A DNA stretch of 64,000 bases from CAVUWL01 sp963787415. Lineage in GTDB: Bacteria; Actinomycetota; Thermoleophilia; Solirubrobacterales; 70-9. Below the pieces are notes generated by a model. It had not been told where the DNA came from, searched no databases, and was given only the letters and a program-made list of their open reading frames with translations. The stretch covers positions 248,001 to 312,000 of the forward strand of contig CAWBCO010000002.1 of assembly GCA_963787415.1 (NCBI GenBank). The letters are read 5' to 3'. Numbering within the stretch: position 1 is the stretch's first letter; each line of letters opens with the position of its first letter. A program made the translations under genes and the position numbers. Positions 53,013-61,836 of the stretch are shown here, one piece after another.

Positions 53013-54458
53013 TCAGGCGGCGACGATCGTTCCGTGACCGACGATCGCCTCCCCGGCCAAGAGCACCGCGGTCTGACCTGGTGAAGCGCCGGCGAAGGCT
53101 TTTGAGAGCCTTACCTCAAGGGTCTGATGAGAACCCCTTCCGACGCTGCCGATGGCGGCGGGCACGGTTTGGGAGTGATAACGAAGCCGAACCGCATCGA
53201 CGCTGGCGCCGTCGCGCAGTAAGACCGCGTTAGTGATCTTCACCCTGCGCGCCTGCAACTCCTCTCTGCTGCCGACGGTGACCGTGTTCTTGGCTGCATC
53301 AGTGGCCAAAACGTAGAGCGGTGCGGGGGCCGAGACGCCGATCCCCCGCCGCTGCCCAACCGTGAAGTTGTGATGACCGCGGTGGTGTCCGATCGCCTCA
53401 CCGGAGCGATCGAGCACGGCTCCCTCCCGCTCCCCAAGGCCACCATTTCGGCGCAAGAAGCGCCGCTTTCCCTGGCCGGCCAAAAAGCAGAGGTCCTGAC
53501 TCTCGGGTCGATCGGCGACCGCCAGACGATGGCGGGCGGCGATCTCGCGCACCTCGGGCTTGCTCAGGTCGGTGAGCGGGAAGCGAAGTCGCCCCAGGAG
53601 GCTGGGCGAGAGCGCCGCGAGCATGTAGCTCTGATCCTTGGCCTGATCGGAGGCCGCGGCGAGTAGCGGCCCCTCGCCGTCATTGACGATTCGCGCGTAG
53701 TGCCCGGTGACAAGATGGGTGGCACCAAGCCGATCGGCGAGGTCCAGCATCGCCGCTATTCGCACCTCGCCATTGCACAGGATGCATGGGTTAGGAGTCA
53801 TCCCGGCGGCGTAGCCGGTGATGAACCCACCGACCACGCGACGGCGAAATTCCTCCTCAAGATCAAGCGTCAGGTGAGGCAGGTCGAGTGAGTGGGCGAG
53901 CCCGCGGGCGCCGAGCACAGCCTCGGGGGAGCAGCAGGCCTTGGCGCCATCTGTTTCGGGATCAGCCCAGAGCTTTACGGTGACGGTGAGCACCTGGGCC
54001 CCGCGCTCGCGTTCAAGGAGGGCGGCGACGGCGCTGTCAACCCCTCCCGACATCGCGACGAGTACCCGGTCACCGTGCGGTGTGCCCAGCCGCAGAGTCG
54101 TTGCGGCAATCGCGGTGAGCGCCCGGTGCAAGGCATCCGCCGCAAGCTGGGCAGCATGCTGCTTGGCTGCGCTCAAGCCACCCACAGCAGCGTCGATATC
54201 TGTGACCGTGATTGCGGCGGCACCGATTACGGACCTGCCGGAGGCCAAATCGACGGCCGCCGCCGTCGCGGCTCTGGTAGCTCCACACCCCTCGGTGTCA
54301 AAGCTCGCCTCGACGATCCGGCCCGGCTCAAAAACCAGCGAGATCCGGGCGAGGTCACCGCAGGCAGCCCCGCCTGCTGCCCCGCTCAGGGAGCCGACGG
54401 GCGGGGGGCCGCGACGGCTTTCATCACCAAGGTAGTGGGCAAACAGATCTCGATCCAT
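53013..54458 (-). CDS. mnmA: tRNA 2-thiouridylase MnmA with N-terminal IscU/NifU-like domain
   Basis: 481 residues, about 115 longer than usual. Residues about 125-481 are MnmA: PP-loop LVAMSGGVDSAVAALL, first catalytic Cys in TPNPCILCNGEVR, GHYARI, second Cys in SQDLCFLAGQGKRRFL, and a C-terminal beta domain. Residues about 1-120 resemble IscU: GAACGDLARISLVFE (first Cys), DTEGCGATRAATAAAVDLA (second Cys), and KQHAAQLAADALHRAL where the usual third Cys (HCS) is Ala. MnmA thiolates U34 of Lys, Glu and Gln tRNAs. The fusion could deliver sulfur or a cluster directly. Confidence 0.93.
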   Translation of the reverse strand: MDRDLFAHYLGDESRRGPPPVGSLSGAAGGAACGDLARISLVFEPGRIVEASFDTEGCGATRAATAAAVDLASGRSVIGAAAITVTDIDAAVGGLSAAKQHAAQLAADALHRALTAIAATTLRLGTPHGDRVLVAMSGGVDSAVAALLERERGAQVLTVTVKLWADPETDGAKACCSPEAVLGARGLAHSLDLPHLTLDLEEEFRRRVVGGFITGYAAGMTPNPCILCNGEVRIAAMLDLADRLGATHLVTGHYARIVNDGEGPLLAAASDQAKDQSYMLAALSPSLLGRLRFPLTDLSKPEVREIAARHRLAVADRPESQDLCFLAGQGKRRFLRRNGGLGEREGAVLDRSGEAIGHHRGHHNFTVGQRRGIGVSAPAPLYVLATDAAKNTVTVGSREELQARRVKITNAVLLRDGASVDAVRLRYHSQTVPAAIGSVGRGSHQTLEVRLSKAFAGASPGQTAVLLAGEAIVGHGTIVAA

Positions 54459-54745
54459 CGGCTAAGGGTAGGAGGCCGGGCAAGACGGCGCCGGCGCCGG
54501 CTCAAAGGGAACTGGCCTCCGGCGCTCCCCGCTGCAAGCTGATCAGCTGATTAAAGGCTCCAACCCGCCGTTACCGCCTCTGGCTTTGATCCCTTCAAGT
54601 GAAGGTGGGTGCCTGCTCCCGACCCCAAGGGGAAGGGAGACATCAGCTCCCGCGCCGTTTGTGTTGGGTCAAACGGTGAGACGGCTCGCGAACGGGCTCG
54701 AGCCCACAACAACCGTAGCAGCGCGACGAGAATGCGGAGTGCATT

Positions 54746-55030
54746 TCAGTCCAGGTTTGAGAGGAGCAGCTCGGCTTCACTCCAACTGCGTGGCGGCACC
54801 CGCAAAGCGATGTCGCCACGACCAAAGCGATCCAGTGGCCAGTCGGCGGTCAGGGCCGCTTCGATGTCGGCCTCGACGAGCGCTTGATGCCAGGCCCGCG
54901 CCGTACGTACGTCGGCGAAGTCACGCACCACCTCCCAGCTGTCATAGCTTGGATCATCGACATGGACCGGGGTCTGACCTGGACCCGGTGCTGGACGGCG
55001 CAGGCGTGCCAGGCGGTCGCGCAGGCTCAT
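54746..55030 (-). CDS. DUF2007-like putative signal-transducing protein
   Basis: 94 residues. SWEVVRDFADVRTARAWHQA, LVEADIEAALTADWPLD and RVPPRSWSEAELLLSNLD fit the small ferredoxin-like DUF2007 fold (copying a residue pattern of LEAxGIEA and VPxxxxxxAxxLL). Its ATG overlaps the aspS stop by four bases, so it is made with AspRS. Function unknown. Confidence 0.75.
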   Translation of the reverse strand: MSLRDRLARLRRPAPGPGQTPVHVDDPSYDSWEVVRDFADVRTARAWHQALVEADIEAALTADWPLDRFGRGDIALRVPPRSWSEAELLLSNLD

Positions 55031-56829
55031 TGGCCTCCCTGCTCCAGGCTCGACTTGGCGCGCAATTGCAGGCCGACCTCACGCAGCTGCGCCTCCTCGA
55101 TCGGAGACGGTGCCCCGGTCAAAGGGTCAGCACCAGATGCGGTCTTGGGGAAGGCAATAACATCGCGGATCGACTCCGCTCCGGCAAGCCGTTGGACGAT
55201 GCGGTCCAGGCCGTAGGCGATTCCACCGTGGGGCGGCGCCCCGTATTGCAGTGCCTCAAGCAAAAACCCAAACTGCGCCTCTGCTTCGCCCGGATCGATC
55301 CCCAACGCCGCAAAGACCTTCTCCTGCAGGGCTGGATCGTTGATCCGAATCGAGCCGCCACCCATCTCCTGGCCGTTCCAGATGATGTCGTAGGCGAGCG
55401 CCCGTGCTGCGGCCGGGTTCTCGGGATCAAAGTCTCCAGCCGGCGAGGTGAATGGGTGGTGGAGCGGGTCCCAGCCACCCTGATCGTTGGCCTCCATCAA
55501 TGGCCAATCGATCACCCACAAGAGCTCCTCAGAACCGGGGGGTATGAGTCCGAACTCTGCGGCCAGATCGAGGCGTATCTGAGCGAGCACTGCGTTTGCG
55601 ATCTGAGGTCGATCGGCAACGATCAGGAGCAGGTCGCCATCGACGGCACCAAATCTGAGATTGAGCGCCTCCAGCTCTTTTGCCGAGAGGAACTTGGCGG
55701 TGGGCGAGCGCCACCCGCCGTCCTCGCAAAAAGCCCAGACCAGCCCGCTGGCTCCGAGCTCCTGGGCTCGAGCGATGAGGCCGTCGAGGGCTTTTCGCGG
55801 CAGCTCGCGCTTGCCTGCATTGAGCCCGCGGACGACACCACCGGAATCGATCACCCCGCGGAATACCTTGAATTCGGTCTCGGCCAGAGGCTCAGCCAGG
55901 TCGACTAGCTCCAATCCGAATCGGGTATCGGGCCGATCGGTGCCAAAGCGAGAGATCGCCTCCTCATACGGCAGCCTCCTCAGCGGCAGCTCGAGGGTTG
56001 GACCGCCAACCCTGGCGAATAAATAGGCGAGCAGTCGCTCATTCTGCTCGATCACATCATCAACATCAACAAAGGACATCTCGAGGTCGAGTTGGGTGAA
56101 GTCAGGCTGCCGATCCGCTCGCAGATCCTCGTCTCGAAAGCAACGGGCGACCTGGTAGTAGCGCTCGAATCCGGCGATCATCAACAACTGCTTAAAGAGC
56201 TGGGGCGATTGGGGTAGAGCATAGAAGGAGCCACGCTGACGACGACTGGGAACGAGGAAGTCGCGGGCGCCCTCGGGAGTCGAGCGGGTGAGGACCGGGG
56301 TCTCGACATCGATGAAGCCCTCGCCATCGAGAAACTCGCGCATCACCGCCGTGACTCGGTGGCGCAACATCAGTGCCTCGCGCATCTGCTCTCGGCGCAG
56401 ATCGAGGTAGCGATACCGCAGCTTGGCATCCTCACCGGCCTCCCCGGAGAAACCCTCGATCTGAAACGGCGGCGTCTTGGAAGCGGCGATCAGAGTGGCC
56501 TCGGTCACCGCCAGCTCAACTTCCCCGGTTGCGAGCTCGGGATTAACCGTCTCCTCCGCGCGCCGTACAACCGTGCCGCTCGCGCTCACCACATCCTCAA
56601 CCCGAAGTCGATGAGCCAGTTCAAAAGCAGCTCCGGAGCTGCTGGGATGAAAGACGAGCTGGACCAGACCGGTCCGGTCTCGTAGATCGATGAAGATCAG
56701 CCCTCCGTGGTCGCGGCGACTATGGACCCAGCCAGCGAGACGCGCATAAGAGCCGACCCGATCGAGCTGCAGCTGGCCAGACCAGCAATCGCGGTAGCTG
56801 TTGGGCCGCAGCGCCGGGACAGTGCTCAT
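55027..56829 (-). CDS. aspS: aspartate--tRNA ligase
   Basis: 600 residues, bacterial type. The anticodon-binding OB fold starts RLAGWVHSRRDHGGLIFIDLR, class II motif 2 gives VARCFRDEDLRADRQPDFTQLD, the bacterial GAD insertion lies at about residues 285-420, and motif 3 is IAYGLDRIVQRLAG. Whether it also charges tRNA-Asn cannot be decided by eye. It overlaps hisS upstream and the DUF2007-like gene downstream, each by four bases. Confidence 0.98.
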   Translation of the reverse strand: MSTVPALRPNSYRDCWSGQLQLDRVGSYARLAGWVHSRRDHGGLIFIDLRDRTGLVQLVFHPSSSGAAFELAHRLRVEDVVSASGTVVRRAEETVNPELATGEVELAVTEATLIAASKTPPFQIEGFSGEAGEDAKLRYRYLDLRREQMREALMLRHRVTAVMREFLDGEGFIDVETPVLTRSTPEGARDFLVPSRRQRGSFYALPQSPQLFKQLLMIAGFERYYQVARCFRDEDLRADRQPDFTQLDLEMSFVDVDDVIEQNERLLAYLFARVGGPTLELPLRRLPYEEAISRFGTDRPDTRFGLELVDLAEPLAETEFKVFRGVIDSGGVVRGLNAGKRELPRKALDGLIARAQELGASGLVWAFCEDGGWRSPTAKFLSAKELEALNLRFGAVDGDLLLIVADRPQIANAVLAQIRLDLAAEFGLIPPGSEELLWVIDWPLMEANDQGGWDPLHHPFTSPAGDFDPENPAAARALAYDIIWNGQEMGGGSIRINDPALQEKVFAALGIDPGEAEAQFGFLLEALQYGAPPHGGIAYGLDRIVQRLAGAESIRDVIAFPKTASGADPLTGAPSPIEEAQLREVGLQLRAKSSLEQGGQ

Positions 56830-58070
56830 TGGCTCCCTCCAGCGATTTCATCGATCAGCTTTGCGCTGTTGATTGGATGCTGCTCCCCGCTTTGCATATC
56901 GCGCAGCTGCAAGCCACCGTCGGCCTCAAGGATGATCAGGCGCCGAGCACCGATTCGATCGGCATGCTTGAGCTGGCCCTTCAGGGAGCGCCCGGCCAGG
57001 TCGAGCTCGGCGGAGAGACCCGCGTGGCGCAACTCCCTTGCCAGGGCGATCGCCCGCCGCCTATCTGCATCCACAGCCACCGCAATAAAGGCGTCCCGAG
57101 CATCCGTCGCCTCCACCTCGTCCAGGGCAAGCAGGATGCGCTCGATCCCGGCGGCCCAGCCGATCGCCGGCGTTGGCGCGCCGCCGAGCTGAGCGATCAA
57201 TCCGTCATATCGACCTCCGCCTCCGATCTCAGATTGGGAACCCAGTCCCTCACAGACAAAGGAAAAGATCGTGCGGGTGTAGTAATCAAGTCCGCGCACC
57301 AGGGTTGAGTCGATTGTGTAGTCGATTCCCGCCGCATCGAGCAGTGCTCGTACCTCTGAGAAGTGCTCGGCGTCAGCTCCCTGTAGTCCATCGAGGATCC
57401 TTGGCGCGCCAGCCATCACCCTCTTTGTTCCCTCATCATCGGAGTCAAATGCACGCAACGGATTGAGGTCAATCCGCTCACGCACGTCCTCGGCCAGCTC
57501 GACTTCGTGGGCCCGTAGGTAGCCTTTCAGCTGCTCCAGATAGACACGCCTGGAGTCAAGGGAGCCGAGGCTAGCGAGTCGCAGCGTGACCCCAGGCACG
57601 CCCAACTCGGCGAGCAGGTCGGCGAGCATCATAATCGCCTCGGCATCTGCCAGCGGGGAGTCGGTGCCAATCGCCTCCGCGCCCAACTGGTGAAATTGGC
57701 GGTAGCGACCGGCCTGTGGGCGCTCATGACGGAAAAATGGGCCCAGATAGAAGAGCTTCACCGGCTGCGCCAGTTTGTGCATTCCGTGCTCGAGATAGGC
57801 CCGACAGATCGGTGCCGTTCCCTCGGGGCGAAGCGTGATGCTACGCCCTCCTTTGTCCTCAAAGGTGAACATCTCCTTGCGGACGATGTCGGTCGAGCGG
57901 CCGACGCCGCGCTCGAATAGATCGGTGTCCTCGAAGGCGGGAGTCCCAATCCGCTGATAGCCGGCGGCGGCAAAGATCGCTGCCGCCGTGCCCTCGATCC
58001 GAGCCCGGATGCCAGCCTCACCTGGAAGGACGTCGAAGGTCCCGCGGGGTGCCTGGAATTTGTTAGCCAT
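56826..58070 (-). CDS. hisS: histidine--tRNA ligase
   Basis: 414 residues. APRGTFDVLPGEAGIRARIE opens the protein; motif 2 FYLGPFFRHERPQAGRYRQF, the His-binding LVRGLDYYTRTIFSFVCEG and GGGGRYDGLIAQLGG, and motif 3 AIGWAAGIERILLAL are all present. The C-terminal anticodon domain begins near residue 320. The stop overlaps the aspS start (ATGA). Confidence 0.97.
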   Translation of the reverse strand: MANKFQAPRGTFDVLPGEAGIRARIEGTAAAIFAAAGYQRIGTPAFEDTDLFERGVGRSTDIVRKEMFTFEDKGGRSITLRPEGTAPICRAYLEHGMHKLAQPVKLFYLGPFFRHERPQAGRYRQFHQLGAEAIGTDSPLADAEAIMMLADLLAELGVPGVTLRLASLGSLDSRRVYLEQLKGYLRAHEVELAEDVRERIDLNPLRAFDSDDEGTKRVMAGAPRILDGLQGADAEHFSEVRALLDAAGIDYTIDSTLVRGLDYYTRTIFSFVCEGLGSQSEIGGGGRYDGLIAQLGGAPTPAIGWAAGIERILLALDEVEATDARDAFIAVAVDADRRRAIALARELRHAGLSAELDLAGRSLKGQLKHADRIGARRLIILEADGGLQLRDMQSGEQHPINSAKLIDEIAGGSQ

Positions 58071-58100
58071 CCTGGCCGCGACCTTACCGGCGCGGGGCGG

Positions 58101-58745
58101 CTATCGCGCCAGCTCGGAGAGAAAGGGGTTGTTGGCGCGCTCCGCGCCCAGCGTCGTTGTCGCCATGTGACCTGGGTAGACGACGGTCCGTTCAGGATGA
58201 GACTCGGCGAGAGTGCGAATTGACCCGAGCAAGGTCTCCCAATCCCCACCGGGCAAGTCGACTCGACCAACCGAGTCCTGAAAGAGCACATCGCCGGAGA
58301 AGATCGCGTCCTCTCCCCGAACCGAATAGGTCAGGTGCCCAGGACTGTGCCCGGGGGTAAAGATCACCTCCAACTCGAGTCCAGCCAACTCCAAGATCTC
58401 GCCGCCCGCCACCTGCTCATCTGCTGCATAGCTCTCATACGGGCCGAAACCCTCAAACGGAACAAAGGCCATGATGTCAGCCAAAACGGCGGTCTCAAGC
58501 GCGGGGCAGTAAACGGGCGCTCCGGTCGCGGCAGCAACCGGAGCGACGGCGCCGATGTGGTCGAAATGACAATGGGTGAGAAGAATCGCCTCCACCCCCA
58601 CTCCGAGCTCCCTAGTGAGCGCCAGGATTCGCTCGGGCTCCTCGCCGGGGTCGATGATCAGAGCTCGATCAGAACCTTCCTGGCGCATCACGTAACAGTT
58701 CTCTGCAATCGCTCCAACCGTGATCATGTGGACGTCGAGGCTCAT
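58101..58745 (-). CDS. MBL-fold metallo-hydrolase (glyoxalase II-like)
   Basis: 214 residues from ATG 58745; the longer frame up to 58946 is a shadow of the upstream gene. Metal ligands are seen in LLTHCHFDHIGAV (HxHxDH), TPGHSPGHLTY, IFSGDVLFQDSVGR (Asp) and VYPGHMATTT. The pattern fits hydroxyacylglutathione hydrolase-like proteins; in actinobacteria the thiol substrate would more likely be mycothiol or another thioester. Its ATG overlaps the stop of the preceding small gene, and hisS follows after 30 bases. Confidence 0.92.
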   Translation of the reverse strand: MSLDVHMITVGAIAENCYVMRQEGSDRALIIDPGEEPERILALTRELGVGVEAILLTHCHFDHIGAVAPVAAATGAPVYCPALETAVLADIMAFVPFEGFGPYESYAADEQVAGGEILELAGLELEVIFTPGHSPGHLTYSVRGEDAIFSGDVLFQDSVGRVDLPGGDWETLLGSIRTLAESHPERTVVYPGHMATTTLGAERANNPFLSELAR

Positions 58746-59107
58746 GAATCCATCCGGGCACGGATCCGTGCCCGCTCCCTGCGTCGCCACAGAGTCATAT
58801 CGATGTAGTAGCCGGCGGGTATATAGAAGACGAGCATGAAGGCGCCAAGCCCGAGCGAGGTGGCGATCGAACGGTGGAAGATGAGGACAAGAAGGAGGGT
58901 AAAAAGCACGGCAGCGATCGCGCCACGGGTGAGCGCACCCCGCCAAGTCGGCGGTCGGTCGACCCGGGGGGAGGCTTTGCGGCTCGCGCGGGCACGCGCT
59001 TTGGCCTCCTCGCGACTTCGCGGGCGCGTGGTGCGACGGTTGCTGTCGATCCTGCCCCCCTGGGTACCCCGGTGCTTTCGACGTCGCTTCTTCCTCGTCT
59101 GGGCCAT
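58742..59107 (-). CDS. small basic membrane protein
   Basis: 121 residues. The first 55 are strongly basic (RKKRRRKHRG, REEAKARARASRKASPR), then two hydrophobic helices (GAIAAVLFTLLLVLIFH and LGLGAFMLVFYIPAGYYID), and a basic end. It is likely inserted in the membrane with an RNA- or lipid-contacting cytoplasmic head. Four-base overlap with the MBL gene supports translation. No family recognised. Confidence 0.75.
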   Translation of the reverse strand: MAQTRKKRRRKHRGTQGGRIDSNRRTTRPRSREEAKARARASRKASPRVDRPPTWRGALTRGAIAAVLFTLLLVLIFHRSIATSLGLGAFMLVFYIPAGYYIDMTLWRRRERARIRARMDS

Positions 59108-59116
59108 GAACTGAAT

Positions 59117-60007
59117 CTAATCGGTTGAAGCCGCGAGGCGTCGCTCGATTAGTTGGCGAGCGGGATCGAAGTCTTGAATCGGCACGTCCTCGGGGTAATC
59201 AAGCAGCGCCGCTTCCGGGGCCAGGCCGACCAGCTCTGCCGCGACTGGCCGGGCGCCGAGTGGCGCAGCAAGGCTGCGAATCCGCCCGACCACGGTCGCT
59301 AGCGGCACGGCGATCGGATCGTGCACATTGGTGGAGACCTGGTTGCGGCCGCTCTCCAGCTTCAGACCGATGGCCCGAACTCCAGGTAGTCCGCCACCTG
59401 ACTCGCGTAGCTCTGCGGCGACGTGGCGAACCAGCTCGACGTCGGCGCTGTCCAGCATCACGTTGAATGCAGCCAGGGGGGGCCGCGCGGTAACGAGCGT
59501 GGCGCCTGCAGTTCGATGGGGTCTGTGCGGACCGCGGTCTGGGCGCAGCTCTCCGGCCTCCATCCGCAACCACAGCTCAGAGAGGCCACCGCTTCGAAAG
59601 AAGGCGCGCTCCGCACGTTCGGGACTCCTCGCCAGCTCGCCGTAGAAGAAAACCGGGACGCCGAGTCCGGCAATCTGATCCGCCACCTCAATCGCCTCGG
59701 AAAGGGCCACCTCCCGTTGGGCTTGATCGAGCCAAACGACTGGACAGACGTCGAGCGCCCCGATCGCCGGGTGGGCTCCCTCATACGAGCTGATATCGAT
59801 GAGCTCGATCGCCTCTGCGGCTCCGTGGACAAGCGCAGCGAGCATCGACCCTGACTCTGCGGCGAGCGTGAAGACGCTGCGATCGTGGTTGCCATCGGAA
59901 TGGCTGTCAAGGCACTTCACGCCATGGGAGAACGCCGCCCTCACAGCGGCGATCCGCGCAGCATCGCGACCCTCAGAGACATTGGGGACGCCGAGCAGCG
60001 GTACCAC
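59117..60007 (-). CDS. ftcD: glutamate formimidoyltransferase (FtcD formiminotransferase domain)
   Basis: 296 residues from GTG 60007, which follows the TAA of the upstream gene directly. VPNVSEGRDAARIAAVRAAF, then SDGNHDRSVFTLAAESGSML and GAHPAIGALDVCPVV are the formiminotransferase N-domain signature, and the late LKLESGRNQVSTNVHDPIAV is the C-subdomain. It moves a formimino group from formiminoglutamate to tetrahydrofolate in His breakdown. No hut genes are visible, so a different folate role is possible. Confidence 0.9.
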   Translation of the reverse strand: MVPLLGVPNVSEGRDAARIAAVRAAFSHGVKCLDSHSDGNHDRSVFTLAAESGSMLAALVHGAAEAIELIDISSYEGAHPAIGALDVCPVVWLDQAQREVALSEAIEVADQIAGLGVPVFFYGELARSPERAERAFFRSGGLSELWLRMEAGELRPDRGPHRPHRTAGATLVTARPPLAAFNVMLDSADVELVRHVAAELRESGGGLPGVRAIGLKLESGRNQVSTNVHDPIAVPLATVVGRIRSLAAPLGARPVAAELVGLAPEAALLDYPEDVPIQDFDPARQLIERRLAASTD

Positions 60008-60961
60008 TTAAAGGAGCAGCTCACCGTGGTGAAGAATGGTCTCACCATCGATTTCCACGGTCGGCTCGAGCACCACGCAATCGAGGTGAACCGGGACTTG
60101 GACCGTGCCGCCAATTGCCGCCGAGGCTCCAAAGGCAACGTGGGCAGTGCCGAGGATCTTCTCATCCTCGAGGATGTTGCCGGTGAGCTCGGCTTTTTCA
60201 TTGGTGCCGATGCCCAGCTCAGCAACATTTGTGCCGTCCGATCCATGCACCGTAAGCAACTCGAGCAGGGCCAGGCCTGAACTGCCTGTAGCCCCGGTTA
60301 GGTGACCGTCGCGCACGGTGAGCGTCACCGGTTGCGCGATCCGCCCGATTCCCGCTATTGACCCATCAACTACCAAGGTCCCCTCTCCGGTTCCCTCAAG
60401 TGGCGCGATGAATCCCTCACCGCATGGGAGGTTCCCGAATGCGCCGCGGCTGCGCAGCTCCCCAGCGTCAGCAATTGCGACACGCCCGCCGAGCCCGAGT
60501 CGCAGGTCACCGCCCTCAGTGGAGCTTATGCGAGCCTCTTGACCTTGCTCAAGGGAGGCGGCCACCGCCGCGCTTCGGCGTCGCAACTCAGGCATATCAG
60601 CGCTCATCACTCGAGCGAGCATTTCTTCGGTCACCCCCGGCAATGTTGCGACCCGCACGCCACCTTCGCTGGCAATCCTGCGCGCCGCGGTATGGGAGAG
60701 AGATTGGATAGTCGGCGCCAGAATCACATCGGCTGCGGCCATCGCCGCCGCGACCGGAGCTGGTGGCTCGGCGGCATGACTCTCGCGCTCGGCGATCACG
60801 GCGAGAACCGCATCGGCTCCGACGCTTTGAGCCTCGATTCGCAAAATCGCTCCCAATTTTTCCGTCGCTGGGTTGCAGATAACAACCACCTGCTCGCCTC
60901 GACTAACCCCTAGGCAGTCACGAACCACCGACCGCACCGCCCTCTGTAGCTCCGCACTCAC
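60008..60961 (-). CDS. M29-type aminopeptidase-like protein
   Basis: 317 residues. The C-terminal half carries a well-kept block: GNLPCGEGFIAPLEGTGEG, ELGIGTNEKAELTGNILEDE, KILGTAHVAFGASA and VPVHLDCVVLEPTVEIDG, which match the thermophilic aminopeptidase M29 (AmpS/PepS) group with Glu and His/Asp metal ligands. It is somewhat short for M29 (usually about 400), so a leucyl aminopeptidase-like subgroup is likely. It heads the run into ftcD with no gap. Confidence 0.85.
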   Translation of the reverse strand: MSAELQRAVRSVVRDCLGVSRGEQVVVICNPATEKLGAILRIEAQSVGADAVLAVIAERESHAAEPPAPVAAAMAAADVILAPTIQSLSHTAARRIASEGGVRVATLPGVTEEMLARVMSADMPELRRRSAAVAASLEQGQEARISSTEGGDLRLGLGGRVAIADAGELRSRGAFGNLPCGEGFIAPLEGTGEGTLVVDGSIAGIGRIAQPVTLTVRDGHLTGATGSSGLALLELLTVHGSDGTNVAELGIGTNEKAELTGNILEDEKILGTAHVAFGASAAIGGTVQVPVHLDCVVLEPTVEIDGETILHHGELLL

Positions 60962-61046
60962 GAGAAAGAACCTTAAACCGCCGACCCGCTGAAAAGGGAA
61001 ACCAACTGGCTACTGGCAGCCATGACTCTGCCCTACAGATCGCCGA

Positions 61047-61220
61047 TCAATCGTCGTCGTGTCGATGACGAACCGCCCACACCTGGAAGATGATCAAACC
61101 GACCAGGATGGAGCTAAATGCGATCAACGGCGCCTCCCAGGCTCGCGGCTGAGCGATTGCGAGGCTCACGACCACGAACCCATCGGCCGCCAGCAAAAAG
61201 CCGACCAGCACCGGCCGCAT
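61047..61220 (-). CDS. 57-residue two-helix membrane protein
   Basis: From ATG 61220, MRPVLVGFLLAADGFVVVSL and APLIAFSSILVGLIIFQVWA form two membrane helices, and the end is His/Asp-rich (VRHRHDDD). The open frame goes 17 codons farther but those look untranslated. It stands between the tRNA gene and the M29 gene. Function unknown; the acidic/His tail might bind metal. Confidence 0.5.
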   Translation of the reverse strand: MRPVLVGFLLAADGFVVVSLAIAQPRAWEAPLIAFSSILVGLIIFQVWAVRHRHDDD

Positions 61221-61318
61221 TGCCGACCATCCAGTTTCAGAAGTCCGACCCGGCCTTCGTTGCACACCCAAAGAACTACAACATGGCAGCGCTTCAGCGC
61301 CGTTAGGATCCGATCCCC

Positions 61319-61392
61319 GCCGGAGTAGCTCAGCTGGTTAGAGCAGCGGAATCATAATCCGCGTGTCGGGGGTTCGAGTCCCTCCTCCGGCA
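61319..61392 (+). tRNA. tRNA with CAT anticodon (Met, possibly Ile2)
   Basis: 74 nt. Acceptor GCCGGAG pairs with CTCCGGC, with A as discriminator and no encoded CCA. The D arm is GCTC-loop-GAGC, the anticodon stem GCGGA/TCCGC around the loop ATCATAA (anticodon CAT), the variable loop 5 nt, the T arm GGGGG-TTCGAGT-CCCTC. CAT reads AUG as elongator Met; if C34 is lysidinylated it would be Ile2. The 5' pair G-C and lack of initiator features argue against initiator tRNA. Confidence 0.95.
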
Positions 61393-61836
61393 TCGACTCT
61401 TTCCCTACAAATCAAAGCGTTTTGCAAGTACTAAAACGCACGATTAGCAAAATGTGTCCCACATATGTCCCGAACTTTTCGTGAGTGCGTGCATGCGGGA
61501 ACCGTAGATAGCGACGGCGCTCAGCGCCTACTCGGGACTCGTCATCCCCGCCCTTGAACGCACCGGCACCCACGCGACACAGGGACCTCTCGGCCTCGTC
61601 CATCGCAGAGGTGGACTGCGCGATGGCCCCCGCGCAGTCGGCTTCGCGAGGGATAAGCGTCGCGGGTCCGCCTGCAACACCTCGGCCCATGTCGACCTCG
61701 GCCCTGTAGCGGTTGGGCGCCGTCAGACCCAGGACGGGTCGCGACTGTTCAGACACACTCAACGATTGCCACCCGCTGCTCGTGTCCAGCGCTGCGGCCG
61801 CTCACAGGCTTTCTCGGCAAGCCTGAGCCGAGCCGC
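61393..61836. other. gene-free stretch downstream of tRNA
   Basis: About 440 bases. It begins with a pyrimidine-rich run (CTCTTTCCC) that may end the tRNA transcript, then an AT-richer block with ATGTG-TCC-CACAT and ACATATGT (61452-61468). A minus-strand frame at 61412-61762 has no integrase or other motif. Confidence 0.5.

Noticed and set aside
54459..54745. Possible riboswitch or T-box leader before mnmA
   Set aside because: Some GC-rich self-complementary text but no conserved T-box, SAM or other aptamer motif could be identified.
54586..55908. 440-codon plus-strand ORF
   Set aside because: Antisense to the DUF2007-like gene and aspS; composition is that of a shadow frame.
61412..61762. 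116-codon minus-strand ORF beside the tRNA, considered as an integrase remnant
   Set aside because: No Arg-His-Arg-Tyr catalytic pattern or other integrase feature.
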